Below are positions 34,210-46,200 of a DNA stretch of 64,000 nucleotides, piece by piece. Both the position numbers and the translations under genes were made by a program. A model generated the notes under the pieces. It made no database searches. It was given only the letters and a program-made list of their open reading frames with translations, and had not been told where the DNA came from. Each line of letters begins with the position of its first letter. The first letter of the stretch is position 1. The stretch is from Bombardia bombarda (taxonomy: Eukaryota > Ascomycota > Sordariomycetes > Sordariales > Lasiosphaeriaceae), in the NCBI GenBank assembly GCA_030512295.1, contig JAULSR010000004.1, positions 1,674,001 to 1,738,000 of the forward strand. Reading direction: 5' to 3'.

Positions 34210-36149
34210 CCTGAGTTGTGTGTGATGATGGATGCAGAAAGGGAAAGCGCTGATGCGACTGATTGACTGATTGACTGATTGGCAGAGAGCTAACGCTCGC
34301 TCATTTGACTGAGATGGATTTGAGAGCGGCAGCGGCAGCGACAATGACAGCGAAGCAGGAAGGCGGGGTGGTGTGGCCATGACTGATTTTTATGGTGGGG
34401 TTTGCATGACGGCCCACTGAAGGTTTGGTGGTTAGCTGTCTGATTGGCCATATCGCCCTTATCGTCGATCCCTGCGTTCCCTATCGTCGGGGCAGGCTCG
34501 GCGGGCTCGGCGGGGTTGTCGTCTGCTAGCGAACGTCATCCGAGTCTCGGCGACTCGAGTCATGCTAGACTAGACCACTTGGTCCTCACAATTAGTATCC
34601 ATATTATGGGATCGAATCCAAGGTATTCAGCAGATATCAAACTTAACAGTCATTAAAACCGCCGATGGCTGGTAGATTCTGTTTACCCCAACTGCGAGAA
34701 CGGGACAACCTTCTTGAGACCTCTCACGATTAATTTCATCAATCATCTGTAAATCTCTCACAAGTGCAAAGCCTCATTATATCAACAATAGTAGTGCGTA
34801 ATCTTCGCGGGTAGCAAGATATTTGAATATCAGTTGGAGTTGGGAGAAGTTTGAATTAAAATATGTTTATAACGGGTGTGAACCTGACGCAAATTTACTA
34901 ATTACTAGTCTACCCAGTGAGGAGATTTACCCCTTGATGCTACCAAAGTTGGAAACGCCAGTTAAACATTTCGCATTTAATTGAGATGCATGGCTATAAT
35001 CGTCCCTCAACCTCAAAGATGAGTCTGATGAGCATTAAGTAGGTTAAAAAAATCCGTTGGATTGTAATTCGCAGTAAGCTTTTACCTCTGACGTATCCGC
35101 TCGTAGAAAAAAGAAGCAAACAACGACTTAGAATTATCATTAGATTGAAATTAACTATGAATGACAAAGATATGAACACAGTGTGGAGTTGCTAAACGCT
35201 ATTATGCGGTCTGCACGATAGATCATAACCACGACAATTCTAAGTAGGAAGGGCGCGCTTGTCTCGAATGACGAACGAAATATGAATGAAATAGACACTA
35301 TTGTAACCATACGTACTCGTACCGATACGGCCTTCTGGCAATTAGACTGACTGTTGTAGCAGCGAAATATATTTTCGTAGCAGAATAATTAGAATGAAAC
35401 CTACCACAAGAAGGGTTCTCAAATACGTCCATAGTGATTATAAAAGAATATAATACTAGGACATGATCGTGAAAGATTTATATCATGTAGAGTTTTTGTT
35501 GGAGAGGTCAACCAGGCTCATTCACCAGCTCAATGGTTCCATGTTTCTGGTGTCTCTGAACCGTGAATCTGCTCACAAAGGCGCGAGGGCCATATTTCAG
35601 GCAGGTATACAGACAATACCAAGTTCAAAGATCGAGTAATGGTGAGACCCTCTCTGTTAACACGGTCAATTTTTTTATCAAATAGGTAGTTATCAGAATG
35701 AGGACGTAAAGTAACAACTCCAATGAGCGTGCCTGGTAAAGAAGGTCGTCCGAACAAGGATGCGGCTCATCTAAAGTGGACCTAACAGGCCCCCCCACCT
35801 TCCCCTGTCAAATGCTCTTGACCCTGCTGACGGTAGCCAATCGCCGCAGCGCGGGCTTGGCTACGTGGACCCACACGACAGCTCAACTTTTCACCGATTT
35901 CACCGCGAAGCTTCCAGCCTCTGACCGCGCCGAGTTCGAATCTGGCCGGCTATCACCAATCGCCATCCCCATCACCGCCATCCCCGACCACGAGCTCCGG
36001 TCTCAGCGCCGTCTCCCCCCACCTTTCTTCACGAACCACCGACGACGCCGACGACCTCTAACAGGCGCCAGGGGCGTGGCTTTGCCAAAGGGCGACATCA
36101 CAAAGACACGCACCTCTCTCGCGACTGAGCAGTAGTAACCAAACCCAAC
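34210..36149. other. Intergenic region, AT-rich in the middle
   Basis: Divergent spacer between ADE6 and the mL40 gene. The stretch 34700-35700 is AT-rich with short frames only and could be an old, mutated repeat; no coding domain survives that I can recognise. From about 35790 base composition returns to GC-rich leader of the plus-strand gene. Confidence 0.45.
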
Positions 36150-36761
36150 ATGTCGCTGTCGCTCAACCTCCGCGGCCTGGCCTCGCGCCTCCTCTCCCGC
36201 CCGACCGCCACCGCCACCTCCACCACACAACCCCTCTCCAGCTTCTCCGCACGATGCACCGCCATCTCCCCCATCACCCCCGCCGTCGCCCCCGCCGCAT
36301 TCTCAACCACCTCCATGTCAGCCTCGGGCTACGGCGGCGGCGCCAAGACAGCCAAAGCCAAGGGCGGCAAGAAGAAGGGCGGACAGGAGCGCGACCCCAA
36401 GATGATCAACATGCTCAAGCACCTGTCCATCCTCTCGCCCCGGCGGATCCCGCCGCCCCTGCGCATGGCCCGCAACAGGCACCTGCGCCACTGGACCATC
36501 CACCGCGCCTGGCTGCTCTTCCGCCGCCGCGAGCGCGAGCAGCGTGAGCGCACCCTCATGCGCCAGTACCAGAGCATGTCGGCCGCCTGCGAGGCCCTGC
36601 GCCTGACCGACGGCCCCGGCACCCGCGACCAGGGATACCTGTACCGCGTCGCCATGGAGAAGAAGGGCGTCTACGGACATAATGGCGTGCCCATCGAGTA
36701 CGCCCGCCCGCTGACCGATACACCGGCCCGGTCGCCGTGGAACCATGATTGGAAGCCTTAG
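36150..36761 (+). CDS. MRPL28: Mitochondrial large-subunit ribosomal protein mL40 (Mrpl28)
   Basis: Structural protein of the mitochondrial 54S ribosomal subunit. Single exon, 203 residues. The N-terminus is Ser/Arg/Thr-rich and lacks acidic residues, a typical mitochondrial presequence, followed by a Gly/Lys-rich linker (AKGGKKKGGQERDPK). The family core begins near residue 88: MLKHLSILSPRRIPPPLRMA, then RHLRHWTIHRAWLLF, a basic helix (RREREQRERTLMRQYQSM), and the C-terminal KKGVYGHNGVPIEYARP with TPARSPWNHDW. These are features of fungal mL40. No intron is needed. An open frame upstream (35776-36135) overlaps the leader and has no recognisable content. Confidence 0.93.
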   Translation: MSLSLNLRGLASRLLSRPTATATSTTQPLSSFSARCTAISPITPAVAPAAFSTTSMSASGYGGGAKTAKAKGGKKKGGQERDPKMINMLKHLSILSPRRIPPPLRMARNRHLRHWTIHRAWLLFRRREREQRERTLMRQYQSMSAACEALRLTDGPGTRDQGYLYRVAMEKKGVYGHNGVPIEYARPLTDTPARSPWNHDWKP

Positions 36762-38102
36762 AGGGGAGTGGGCGATTGACGTTGTGTCAAAATCTATCAA
36801 ACCCACCTGTCTATCATCATACCCCGGAAAGAATTCTATCCCGCGTGTAAGTATTCTTGTCGGATGGGGGGATTGAGGTCATGGAAAGGGGGAAGGTGAA
36901 AGAGGAAGAGGCTGCCCCATGTCCTTGAGTGAACAAGGGAGGAGGGCATAGTTGCGGGTGATACCCGATTGAAGCTCGACGTTTGGAAGCCAATTGTCGA
37001 TTGTTGTATCATTTATGTGTTTATACGTTTTCTTTTGCTACCCCTATTTTATACCGGACTTAAAAAGTCCAGCGTCTGAACCTTTCTCCAAGCTGCAAAT
37101 AAAGTGGGTACTCTATCCATGTCAAAATACCAATGTAAATATCTCACACACAGACAAACACGAGTTGCCATGCATACTCACGTTGTGATCCAGTAGGCTC
37201 TAGTATGTTGCAGAGTTGATTGCCATTAGATTCAGCGCCCTTGTATCTGACATGGCACATGGTATGAAAAGCTTTGCAGTCTGACTTTGTCCAAATTTGT
37301 GAACATTCACGCCCTCCACAATGCTTCCTCCATTTTCACTTCACTCCTTCCCTCAAATGTTTGGATCTTAAGCCAGATCTGGTGCTAGTGATCCTACAAA
37401 GCAATTAGGAGAAACCCTGCCGTCTCCCCGTGGAATTTGATGTGATTTGCACTCCTCACCTCCTTGAACCCCCACGACAGACAACTAAAAAAAAGGAGAC
37501 TTGAAGGAAAAACAAATGGACAAAAAATAGGAAACCAAATCTATAGCCGTGTTAATACATATGTAGGTGTGTGTGTGTGTTTTCGAGATGGTGGGGCCAA
37601 TTGACCTAGACGGTCATTTGCTCAGTGCCGTGTTCGCCTTGCTTCTGCCTCGTATAGGCCGTCCCGCCCCGCCTCAAATACCGGTCCAAGCCGGCTGAGA
37701 GGAGCCCAAGGATGAAAAGAGCCCGCCTTTCTCCTCCTCCCTTCAAATCATTAGGGTCGTTTCCCATTCGATGCGATGCAAGAAGAAAGGAGAAAAAAGG
37801 TGTGGACAGGGTAGATGTTGAAAATGATGGGTGTGAGGGGAAGATGATGATGATAGGGGAAAACATTAAAATGAGTAAAAAGTAATACCCGCCTGTACAG
37901 CCTCCCAATGAAAGACCCATGTTTGCCATCCTGGCATTTCGCAATAGCCAGCCCCAAGTAACCAGCATTTCTCCCCCGTTTTTGGAAAGCCGACGACAGC
38001 CTCCTATTGAGAAGGTGGTGATGTTCATGGTTGATGATGACTTTTTATCCTTCTCCCGATTTCCCACATCGATGGAAAAAGGGAAACTTCTCATTGCCCT
38101 CT
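36762..38102. other. Convergent intergenic region
   Basis: Holds the 3' ends of the mL40 gene (plus) and RHO2 (minus). A 171-codon minus-strand frame at 38121-37606 overlaps the RHO2 stop but lacks an ATG context or any protein-like composition, so it is treated as 3' UTR. Confidence 0.5.
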
Positions 38103-39346
38103 TCATAGAATCACACAGCATCCGCTGCCCTCGCCCTTTTCGAACATGAGTAGCGCTGCTCTTGTTGCAGCCTCAAAGACGTCGTCGACGCCCTCGCCGC
38201 TGAGACTGGAACACTCGAGGTATTTGCGGGCGCCGATCTCTTTTGCCGACGCCTCGCCCTCGGCCTCAGTCACGAACCGGAGCGACTTCTTGCGCATCTC
38301 CTCGATGGCGACTGGATCGCCTCGAAGGTCCTTCTTGAGGCCCACCAGGATGATGGGCACGTTGGGGCATCTTTCCTGCGCCTCTACGACCCACTAGACG
38401 TTATGGGATTAGCTCTATCCTGGTAAATGTCTTGAAACACTAAGTGATGGGGCAACTAGATTGAGGTGGTGTGGTGGGACAGTGTTCCACACCCGATCTT
38501 CGGAGAGGTCGCCTGTCTGTCAATGGCGGCTTGTTGCAGCGGCGGCGGCCCAGGGGGGGGAAGTTGGGTGACAATTGTCAGAATATGATTTCGCCCACCT
38601 TGTGTTTGACATTGTCCAGGGAGTCTGGTGTGTCGATCGAGAAGCCTATTAGGATAACATGTGCTTTCGAGTAGGCGAGCGGCCGTAACCGCTCATAGTC
38701 TTCCTGCCCGGCTGTGTCCCATAGTGCGAGCTGGACGGATTTACCGTCCACTCTACAATCGGTCACGTAGTTCTCGAAGACGGTCGGGATCTAGGCGCAG
38801 CGAAAGCTCGTTAGTGGGAGAAGAGCTGCGCATCTTGGTAGAAGGAAGTCTTGTTGTGTAGGCTGCACGGGTTGCACGAGGGCTGGATGCTTGTGTTTCG
38901 TCGGCTTGACTCACATAATGCTGTTGCACATCTCGTTTATTAGCATTGGATCGCTGCAGTGAGCAAAACACAAAAAAGGCAAGAAGAAAGACCAGGCGGG
39001 GGGATAAAAGCTTACGGCGGGGAAGAAACCCAGTGTGAAGACGCTCAACAAGCTGGTTTTGCCGCAAGCACCGTCGCCGATTATGACGAGTTTCCTGGGT
39101 GGCCGATCATGTCAGAAAAAGCGAATTGGCGGAATTGACAGACTGCAATGTTGTAAAATGTTGGGCGGTTTCGTTTTACTGTAGAAAGGAGGAAGACCGG
39201 AACGGTGAGGAGGTGGGTGGCAAGCTTGTGACAAAAAGGATCACGGTCGGGCGACGGCGCCGTCGAGCCGCAATGGATAAGGTAAGGTAGGTACGGTTAA
39301 TAGCTTACCTGCGGATAACATTGAGGGGACTGCCTGCACTTGCCAT
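38103..39346 (-). CDS. RHO2: Rho-family small GTPase Rho2
   Basis: Membrane-anchored GTPase of cell-wall integrity and polarity signalling. Five exons: 39346-39309, 39094-39016, 38920-38915 (6 nt), 38790-38599 and 38393-38103; 201 residues. Visible parts: P-loop GDGACGKTS, the switch I region HYIPTVFENYVTDCRVDGKS, switch II DTAGQEDYERLRPLAYSKAH, the nucleotide-binding motif VGLKKDLRGDP (the usual TKxD replaced by LKKD, as in yeast Rho2), ECSSLSGEGVDDVFEAATRA, and the C-terminal CCVIL, whose last four residues (CVIL) form a geranylgeranylation-type CAAX box. YVTDCRVDG and the CC-x-I-L ending distinguish Rho2 from Rho1, Rho3, Rho4 and Cdc42. The third exon encodes only His-Tyr. Without it the conserved effector loop would be two residues short. 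The last intron has a weak donor (GTGGGC) but a good branch (GCTAAT) and acceptor. Confidence 0.93.
38915..38920 (-). other. 6-nt microexon of RHO2 (His-Tyr)
   Basis: CATTAT on the minus strand is preceded by a branch-like TGCTAATAA and the acceptor GCAACAG, and followed by a GTGAGT donor. Phase is 0 on both sides. It restores the HY of the conserved HY(V/I)PTVFENY loop. The alternative, an upstream acceptor at CTGCAG, would give a 39-nt exon inserting 11 residues in switch I. Confidence 0.7.
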
Positions 39347-42300
39347 TGTCGGGCAAATGGGGAATGGATATACTATCTGCTGCGGTCGAAGACGTCTCGA
39401 GCTGTTCGCGGAAACCAAAGCTTCAATGGCCTGGTCAGCTCGAGGAAAGCCGTGTCTTTGGCGCCTTCCTAGGATGGGGAGCGTCGGTCGTGGGAGAGAC
39501 GGGAGGCAGGAGCAGCAGATTGACCGTTGAACCTCATAGCATGGGACCTCAGCTTCGGGTCCCGTAGAAATTTTGAGGGGAACGGCGGGTTGATAGCTGA
39601 CTGAGGGTCGATTACATAACGCCAACCGTAGCAGCCAGCCAGCAGCCAGCAGCCAGCGCTCAGCACCCTCCCCCCCGTCAAACAGGTGTGTGCTTGGCGC
39701 GAAACGAGGAATTCCTATGGCCCCACCTCAGTGTCCTGACGACGGAGGCACCGGCGCCCCCAGTGACTTCAATCCAGTCGGCGACAGGCCTCTTTGCTGG
39801 ACCCAACATGAGCCGTGCACGACCGATACGGGTTGCACGTCACGTCACTGCACTGCGCTGCACTGCTGCACGCACTGCGCTGGAACTGGTCACGCTCACG
39901 TCTGGGATGGAAAAAAGTCTGTTGGTGTGTTTGTGGACGGGCGGGCACGAATCCTTCCCAAGATTCAAAAGCTAGCAGAACGCGAGACGATCGTCTGCTG
40001 CGCATTGCCCCGAGATCCACCCATGTCCATCCCAAGGCGGGCGGGAACGAGGCCAGCAAGGACCTTCGCTGCTTCTCTCCTCAGCTCTTCGGCAACTGGC
40101 AAACTGCCCTGGATTTGGGAACGGTCGCGCTTTCCTGCCACATCCACCTCATCTTTTTGGCCTACGGCAGGTTCGGCGGGTCAAGGCACCGGGACGTTCT
40201 CGCTTGGGATAGCATGATGGTCTGGTGGGCTGTTGGGGGACTGTGCTGAACTAACTCTAAAAGCCCCCTAGCAAGCCTAGCTCCCCAGCAGATGAGGCTG
40301 TGCACCACCACTGCCTAGCCCCCGAGGCCCCCTGGAAGATAAATCGACTTTTGACATTTAGACGACGAGGCGACTTACCAGGGTGGTCTGGGGAGGTGCG
40401 ATGGGCGTGTCCTGGAGTCACATCCTCGGAATGGACCATGGAAACGGCTGGGCTGAAGGCTGCACGGTGCACCCGACTTCCAGGCTCTCAGGAACGAAGG
40501 AGCGGTGCCCGGAAAACGGGCCTCTCGGTGGGCCGCCTCCTGACGATTAGACGATGGATTTGTGTGCATTGCTTGTGTCGGAGCGCAGTAGCGCCGGGAG
40601 AGCAGAGGTAGGGGACAATCGGAACAGGCCGTCTTTGTCCGATTCGATGGTGGAATGCTGTATCACACATAATCAAGAAATCGTCCAGGCTATCCGCCCA
40701 ATATTTGTTTGGTGCGCTGGCATTGTGGTGCACAGCGAACCCGGGTTTTCGGCATTATCGAACATGTATGATTTATGACACTCAAAACAGACATTTATAT
40801 AGTGTAACGGTATATGACCAACGCCAAGCGGTTTGGGTTTGGATGATGTGCCCGGCCAAGAGACATGTAGGCACGCACAAAAACATAAAGAGCGACGCTT
40901 GATATGATAAACCGTAACGTTACGGTATTCGGTTACAAGCTTGATTCGATAGAGCCGCTTAGAATGCAATTGCCTATCTATCTCCCTAGCATGTGCATCT
41001 TTATTTCCAAGGGCCGAATAACCAGGAATTATGATCAGAGATGTACTTCAGCAGGTGATCTTGGTCCCAGAGTCCTACACTAAACCTTCAATAGGCGCTA
41101 GGCTTACCTACTAAGGGTGCACTGTATCCGTAACAAACACCACCACAAACACATCCACTAAGATGGTGTAGTCGCTGGATGGCAAGGTAGCGATTAGACT
41201 AGTACGGAGTAGCAAAGGAGGCAGCCTGGCCCACAACGTGAAGTGTACAATCGGGAGACTTGTTAATATCTGTGGGTAACCCGTGTTTGCCCCCCAGTCA
41301 TCCAAAGAGGAAGTGTTAACAAGGTTAACGCCTGCGATCCAAAGCAGCCCAGGGGTGGGTTCGTGTTCCTTGAAGCAACTCTTTGCGAGGCTCTTCGATT
41401 GGACCCGTTTCCGATGTCAGGTATCGCTGTCAATGTCAATTCCATGTTAATACGAGGCTGCACCCCAAGGGCTGGCAGACGATATCAAATTATGTCCAGA
41501 CTGGGAATAGGTACCGCGTATTCACAGGCGGGTGGGCGACCCGGCCAATGGCTGTCCAAGCCAGTGGGTCAAGCTGAACCACTACAGCTGACGATATATC
41601 ATATCGAACATCACGGATATATGTATATATATATCGTGGATATGGACGGCAATCGTATATCCGGCTGAACGCAACCCGAGTCCGAGTAGGTGGGGAAGCA
41701 GCGATGACGGGACCAGGTCCATACCTGACCTTATCTACGAATATCATTTAATCGATATTTTGGGGAATTTCAGACTGTCAAGGGAAACCTGGAACAGCCA
41801 CCTCTAAGCCCATAACCCGAAAGCGGGATGTGCCCATTGATTTGCCCTTTTTAAGGTTTCGCGCGCCAAGAAGCCGGCCACCTCGCCCACACGGGCATGG
41901 CGTGGGCATCTGGCATGCCATTCCGGTCACGGTCTGTCCACTTTTGGCATTCACCTCCCATCGTCCAGTGTCGAATTGACACAGCGGTAGCAGTGCTGGG
42001 TAACCTCGAGGGTGATTGTCCGGCTGCATCGTTGCATGTAACCAAAGGTGTGTACATACGTACGAAATGTCCAGTTATTTCCATGTGTAAAAGGACTGGT
42101 CATCTTAAGCTTAAAAATGCGGCAGCAAGTGGATAAGGTAGGTAGTTGAGATTCGATGGCTGTGGACGAACAAGACCCGGGACTCGGTAATCGGGACTCG
42201 GGGATTCAGAAACCACTCGAACTAGGCAGGCACCTTGCTGGCACCCAGAATAGCTGACGGGAGCGCAGGGAGAACGATTTGGAGTTTGGACGGGATGAAA

Positions 42301-43258
42301 GTGCGCGATGGGCGAATGTGTGATGGATGCTGGATGGAGGATATCCTTTAGGGAGCCCAAGTCCAGGAACCATGAGCCAATTACCCCCAAAAATGCCCCA
42401 ATGGGGCCAGCTTCAGGTCGGTTTAGCCAGGCCACAGCGAGGCTGAGCATCACGTGCTGTGGCTAGCCAATGAGGAGCCACTAGGGAGCCAATGAGGGCG
42501 GGCGGAGGGACGGGGTGTGCATGAGCGGGACCACAAATCCACTGCATCTCTGAACATCGAACAACCTGAGGTGAAGCCCACATTGCCTTTCGCTGCCGCA
42601 TCGTTTCCTGCACGGCATACTTGTCGCGTTTGCAGAGGAGGCTGAACCCCCGACTATCCCGCCCGCCTGCGAGTTCCGTTGTTGCGCCCTGGACTGTGAG
42701 TAGCCCGCCGTTGCCGCCAAAGCCCGCGTCCGCCACTACCTACCTGCCTGCCTGTCCTATCTCATCACGCCCCGTTTGCTCGCTTCATTCCAGCTTGCCT
42801 GGCCCTGCACCGCCCACTTCTCGCCCTCGCCCTCGCCCCCCTCCGACCCCGACCCCGACCCCGACCCGCACCCGCACCCGCACCTGCCCTGCCATCCCCC
42901 ACCTCTCCCCCTCCCCCTCCTTCCACCAAGTCCGCTCTCGCCCTGTCTGTGTGTCCGTCGTCCCCATCTCCAGCTTGTCTCGCCAACTGCTTGTTGTTTC
43001 ATCGAACCGGGCCGCTCTATGGTTCGCTGGAGCGTGTTTGCCTGCTGCTACACTAGCCTCTAGCTCGTTCGCCCACCCCTCCCTCCCTGTGTTTCACCCC
43101 CACCCGCCGGCCGAACGTCATCTCCCCCTCGCCGTGACGTCGATATCGAACTGCCCCGACGTCTCGACTCTAGACTTACCCTTGCTCTTTAGTTCTCGAC
43201 CGACCGACGAGCCTGCCGCAGCATAGCGAACCCATCGCAGATCAGAAGCGTCCCCACG
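39347..43258. other. 3.9-kb intergenic region upstream of NST1
   Basis: No gene supported despite several open frames on both strands at 39690-40250 and 42100-43230, which are low-complexity or lack family features. The stretch 41580-41650 is TA-rich with an imperfect palindrome around 41612-41638. The last 700 bp are strongly pyrimidine-rich, with a GACCCC/GCACCC hexamer array, and probably form a long NST1 leader. A 201-codon Pro/Ser frame at 42621-43226 ends 33 bp before the NST1 start and may be only an upstream frame. Confidence 0.5.
42845..42884. repeat. GACCCC/GCACCC hexanucleotide array
   Basis: Three GACCCC units, then one GACCC and two to three GCACCC-type units, make regularly spaced C-tracts in the probable NST1 leader. 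The minus strand has matching G-tracts compatible with a G-quadruplex, the plus strand with an i-motif. Confidence 0.75.
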
Positions 43259-46200
43259 ATGAAGGGTAACCGCCACCCCCCGCTGGCGCCGCCTACCGTA
43301 GCTCCCCTTTCTCCCGCCTCAAAGGCCACGGCAAAGTACAAGAACAAGGACGGGTCCAAGTTCATTACCGTCCCCAAGGGGAGCACCCCGGTAGACTCCT
43401 CCCAGCCCTCCCCGACCGAGCCTACAGCTACCGACGCCAAAGGTGCGCCACAAACCATATCACCAGCCAGCCCTCTGGGGCCCGTGAATCGCAAGAAGCA
43501 GAAGCGGCGCGCCAAGGCTGCGGCCAAGGCGGCTGCCGAGCATGACACGAGCGGCCAGTCCCCGAACGGCCTGCCTCGTTTGCACCCTTCTCACGACCAG
43601 CAGTCCGCTGAAGCCGATCCCGACGACAGTAATGACGAGGACGAGCAGTACGATGATAGGGATGACAGGCATCATCACCATCATCACGAGAATGGCTTCG
43701 CAGAAGGAGGGTCTACGGGAAAAAAGTCTAAGAAGAAGAAGAAAAAGCACAACGCGGGATCGAACACGGATGAGCCTCCAGACGTGCATCACGATTACAA
43801 CCACCTTGCAGAAACCTCCGATACCCGCACGCTCGCCTCACCATCTTCTGTACCCACTCAGCACCACCGCCCCGGTATATCGAAGGAGAAGATATGGAAC
43901 ACGAGCTCAGCGGAGGAGCGCGAACGGATCAAGGAGTTCTGGTTAGGGCTGAGCGAGATTGAGCGCAAGTCGTTGGTCAAGGTCGAAAAGGATGCCGTCT
44001 TGAAAAAGATGAAAGAGCAGCAAAAGCACACGTGCAGTTGTACCGTGTGTGGGAGGAAACGGACCGCCATCGAGGAAGAGCTGGAAGGGCTTTACGACGC
44101 CTACTACCTGGAATTGGAACAGTACGCAAATCACCCCAATCAGGGCGATGGGCCGCCAATGCTACGGCCTCACCACTCATTTGGAGCGGCGGGGGGCGTT
44201 CATCCGCGTGGTCTCCCTGCAAGCTACTCAAATCACCAACCCTCCCATGGAAGGATCGTCGAGCATGTGGGGGATGATGAGGAAGACGACGGCGAGGAAG
44301 ATTACAGCGATGACGAGCTGGACGAAGATGAATACAGTGAAGAAGAGCCTTCGGAAGAACTGCACCGGTCCGATTACGCCGCCGAGTTCTTCAACTTTGG
44401 TAACAGTCTTACTGTGCAGGGTAGGGACAGATTCCCCATACTTCCATCCTTTCTATATAGTTATCCCTTTTCAGGGACTGGCAATAACGCTTATGGCTCA
44501 TCTTCTCTAGGGGGAATTCTGACCGTTGCCGATGATCTGCTGAAGAATGACGGCAAAAAGTTCATCGAAATGATGGAGCAGCTAGCGGAGCGCCGTATGG
44601 CGCGTGAGGAAGACGCCAGGGAACAGTTTGACCGGGGGTTCTCTCACGTAAACGGCGACCGACCCCACTACCATCCACCGCCCGAAGAACAGGACTTTGA
44701 TGAAGAGGAAGAGGAAGATTACGAAGACGAAGACGATGAGGAGTTTGACAGCCAGGAGGAAGAGGTATGCATGAATCCAGGGTGACGTGTGTCATGCGGG
44801 GTTGTTAATCCATCAATAGGACACCATGACGGAGGAACAGCGAATGGAAGAAGGCAGGAGGATGTTCCAGATATTCGCCGCCAGGATGTTTGAGCAGAGG
44901 GTGCTCACGGCCTATCGAGAGAAGGTTGCCAAGGAGCGTCAAGCCAAGCTTCTCGAGGAACTCGAGGACGAGAGTAGGCAGGAGTCACAGCGTAAGGCTA
45001 AAAAGGCCAAGGAAGCGCAAAAGCGGAAAGATAAGGCCGCCAAGAAGAAGGAGCTCCAAGCCGAAGAGAAGGCCCGGAAGGAGGCTGAAAAGGCGGCCGA
45101 AGAAGCTTCTCGTCTAGCTGAAGAGGCACGCAAGCTAGAGGAGCAGCGCGTAAAGACCGAAGAAAAACGGAAGAAGAAAGAGGCACAGAAACTGGCCGAG
45201 GACGAAGAACGTAAACGTAGGGAAGTTGAGCGACTACGTCGAGCCCAGGAAAAGGAAGAGACGGAGCGTAAGCTCCGCGAAGTCAAGGAGAAGGCTCGAG
45301 AAGAACAACGTCTGAAGGAGAAAGAGGTTCGTGAGCAAAAGGAGCGCAAGGAACGCGAAAGGAAAGAGCAACAGCAAGAACGGGAGAGGCGAGACAAGGA
45401 TGCCAAGGCAAAGGCAGAGCGAGAGGTGAAGGAGACGAGGGATAAGACGAGACAAGAAGAGAGGGCTGCACAGAAAGCCACCGCTCTTGCAGCGACTGCA
45501 GTCCCGGTGCCCATAACTCTTCCAAAACGCCCTGCTCAACAACCTCCAGTCCCTGCTGCGGTGCCTGCTGCAGTACCGGCACTACCGCAACAGTCTTCAA
45601 CATCTTTTGCCTCACCGCAGATTCCGGTTGCGACACCGGCGTTCCCAAAAGTACCGACCCCAATGCGTCCGCGCCAAGCATCTCAACAAGATAGCACGGC
45701 CGTTTCTTCTGGAGCGACCTCGCAGTCTGGATCCGCGCCCAGTCAGAACGCATCTCCTCATCCGTTGACACCGGTACATGCGAGTCCCGGGCTGATAGCT
45801 CCCCCGAGCAAATCCTCAAGCACCGCTGTGAACACACAGAACGCTCCTCAACAGCCGTCACCACACTCGACGTCACCACTGAACATGACAAACAAGGCAT
45901 TACAATCTCAATACAGTCCGTTCATGATGACACCGATCGGGCTGCATTACCCGCCTGGAATATCTCAGGCGCCTCCGGGGATGGGGAACCATCCCCACCG
46001 TGAGCCCCTATTCCCTCAAATGGGTGGCTTCAGACCCGCGCCAGGAATGGTACCTATGCCGCCAGGACTCAATGGGCCGACGCAAAACAGATTCCCAATC
46101 CATCCTCCACCTGGCTTCCCTGGACCCGGGCCAATGGACTCTGGAATGGGGAGTATGGCTCATATATTAGGTCCTGGGATAACCAAGGATGCCTTGCGCT

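Noticed and set aside
34210..34380. 57-residue N-terminal extension of ADE6
   Set aside because: Low-complexity Ser/Leu and Gln/Ser sequence with the 8-bp repeat. The cytosolic enzyme family starts at the MECLTLAGG position.
34590..34640. Possible second tRNA (GGATTCGATCC-like T-arm on the minus strand)
   Set aside because: The flanking bases do not pair as a 5-bp T stem, and no D-arm or acceptor stem can be drawn.
37606..38121. 171-codon minus-strand frame after RHO2
   Set aside because: No recognisable motif; it overlaps the RHO2 stop and fits 3' UTR.
39690..40250. Overlapping frames of 140-175 codons
   Set aside because: Three frames are open at once from base composition alone; none shows a domain, a signal peptide or splice-supported extension.
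41583..41650. TA-rich imperfect palindrome as a possible origin or transposon end
   Set aside because: The arms do not match well on close reading, and there is no partner copy or target duplication.
42621..43226. 201-codon Pro/Ser/Thr-rich plus frame
   Set aside because: Pyrimidine-rich leader naturally reads as Pro/Ser; there are no conserved features, and it ends just before the NST1 start.
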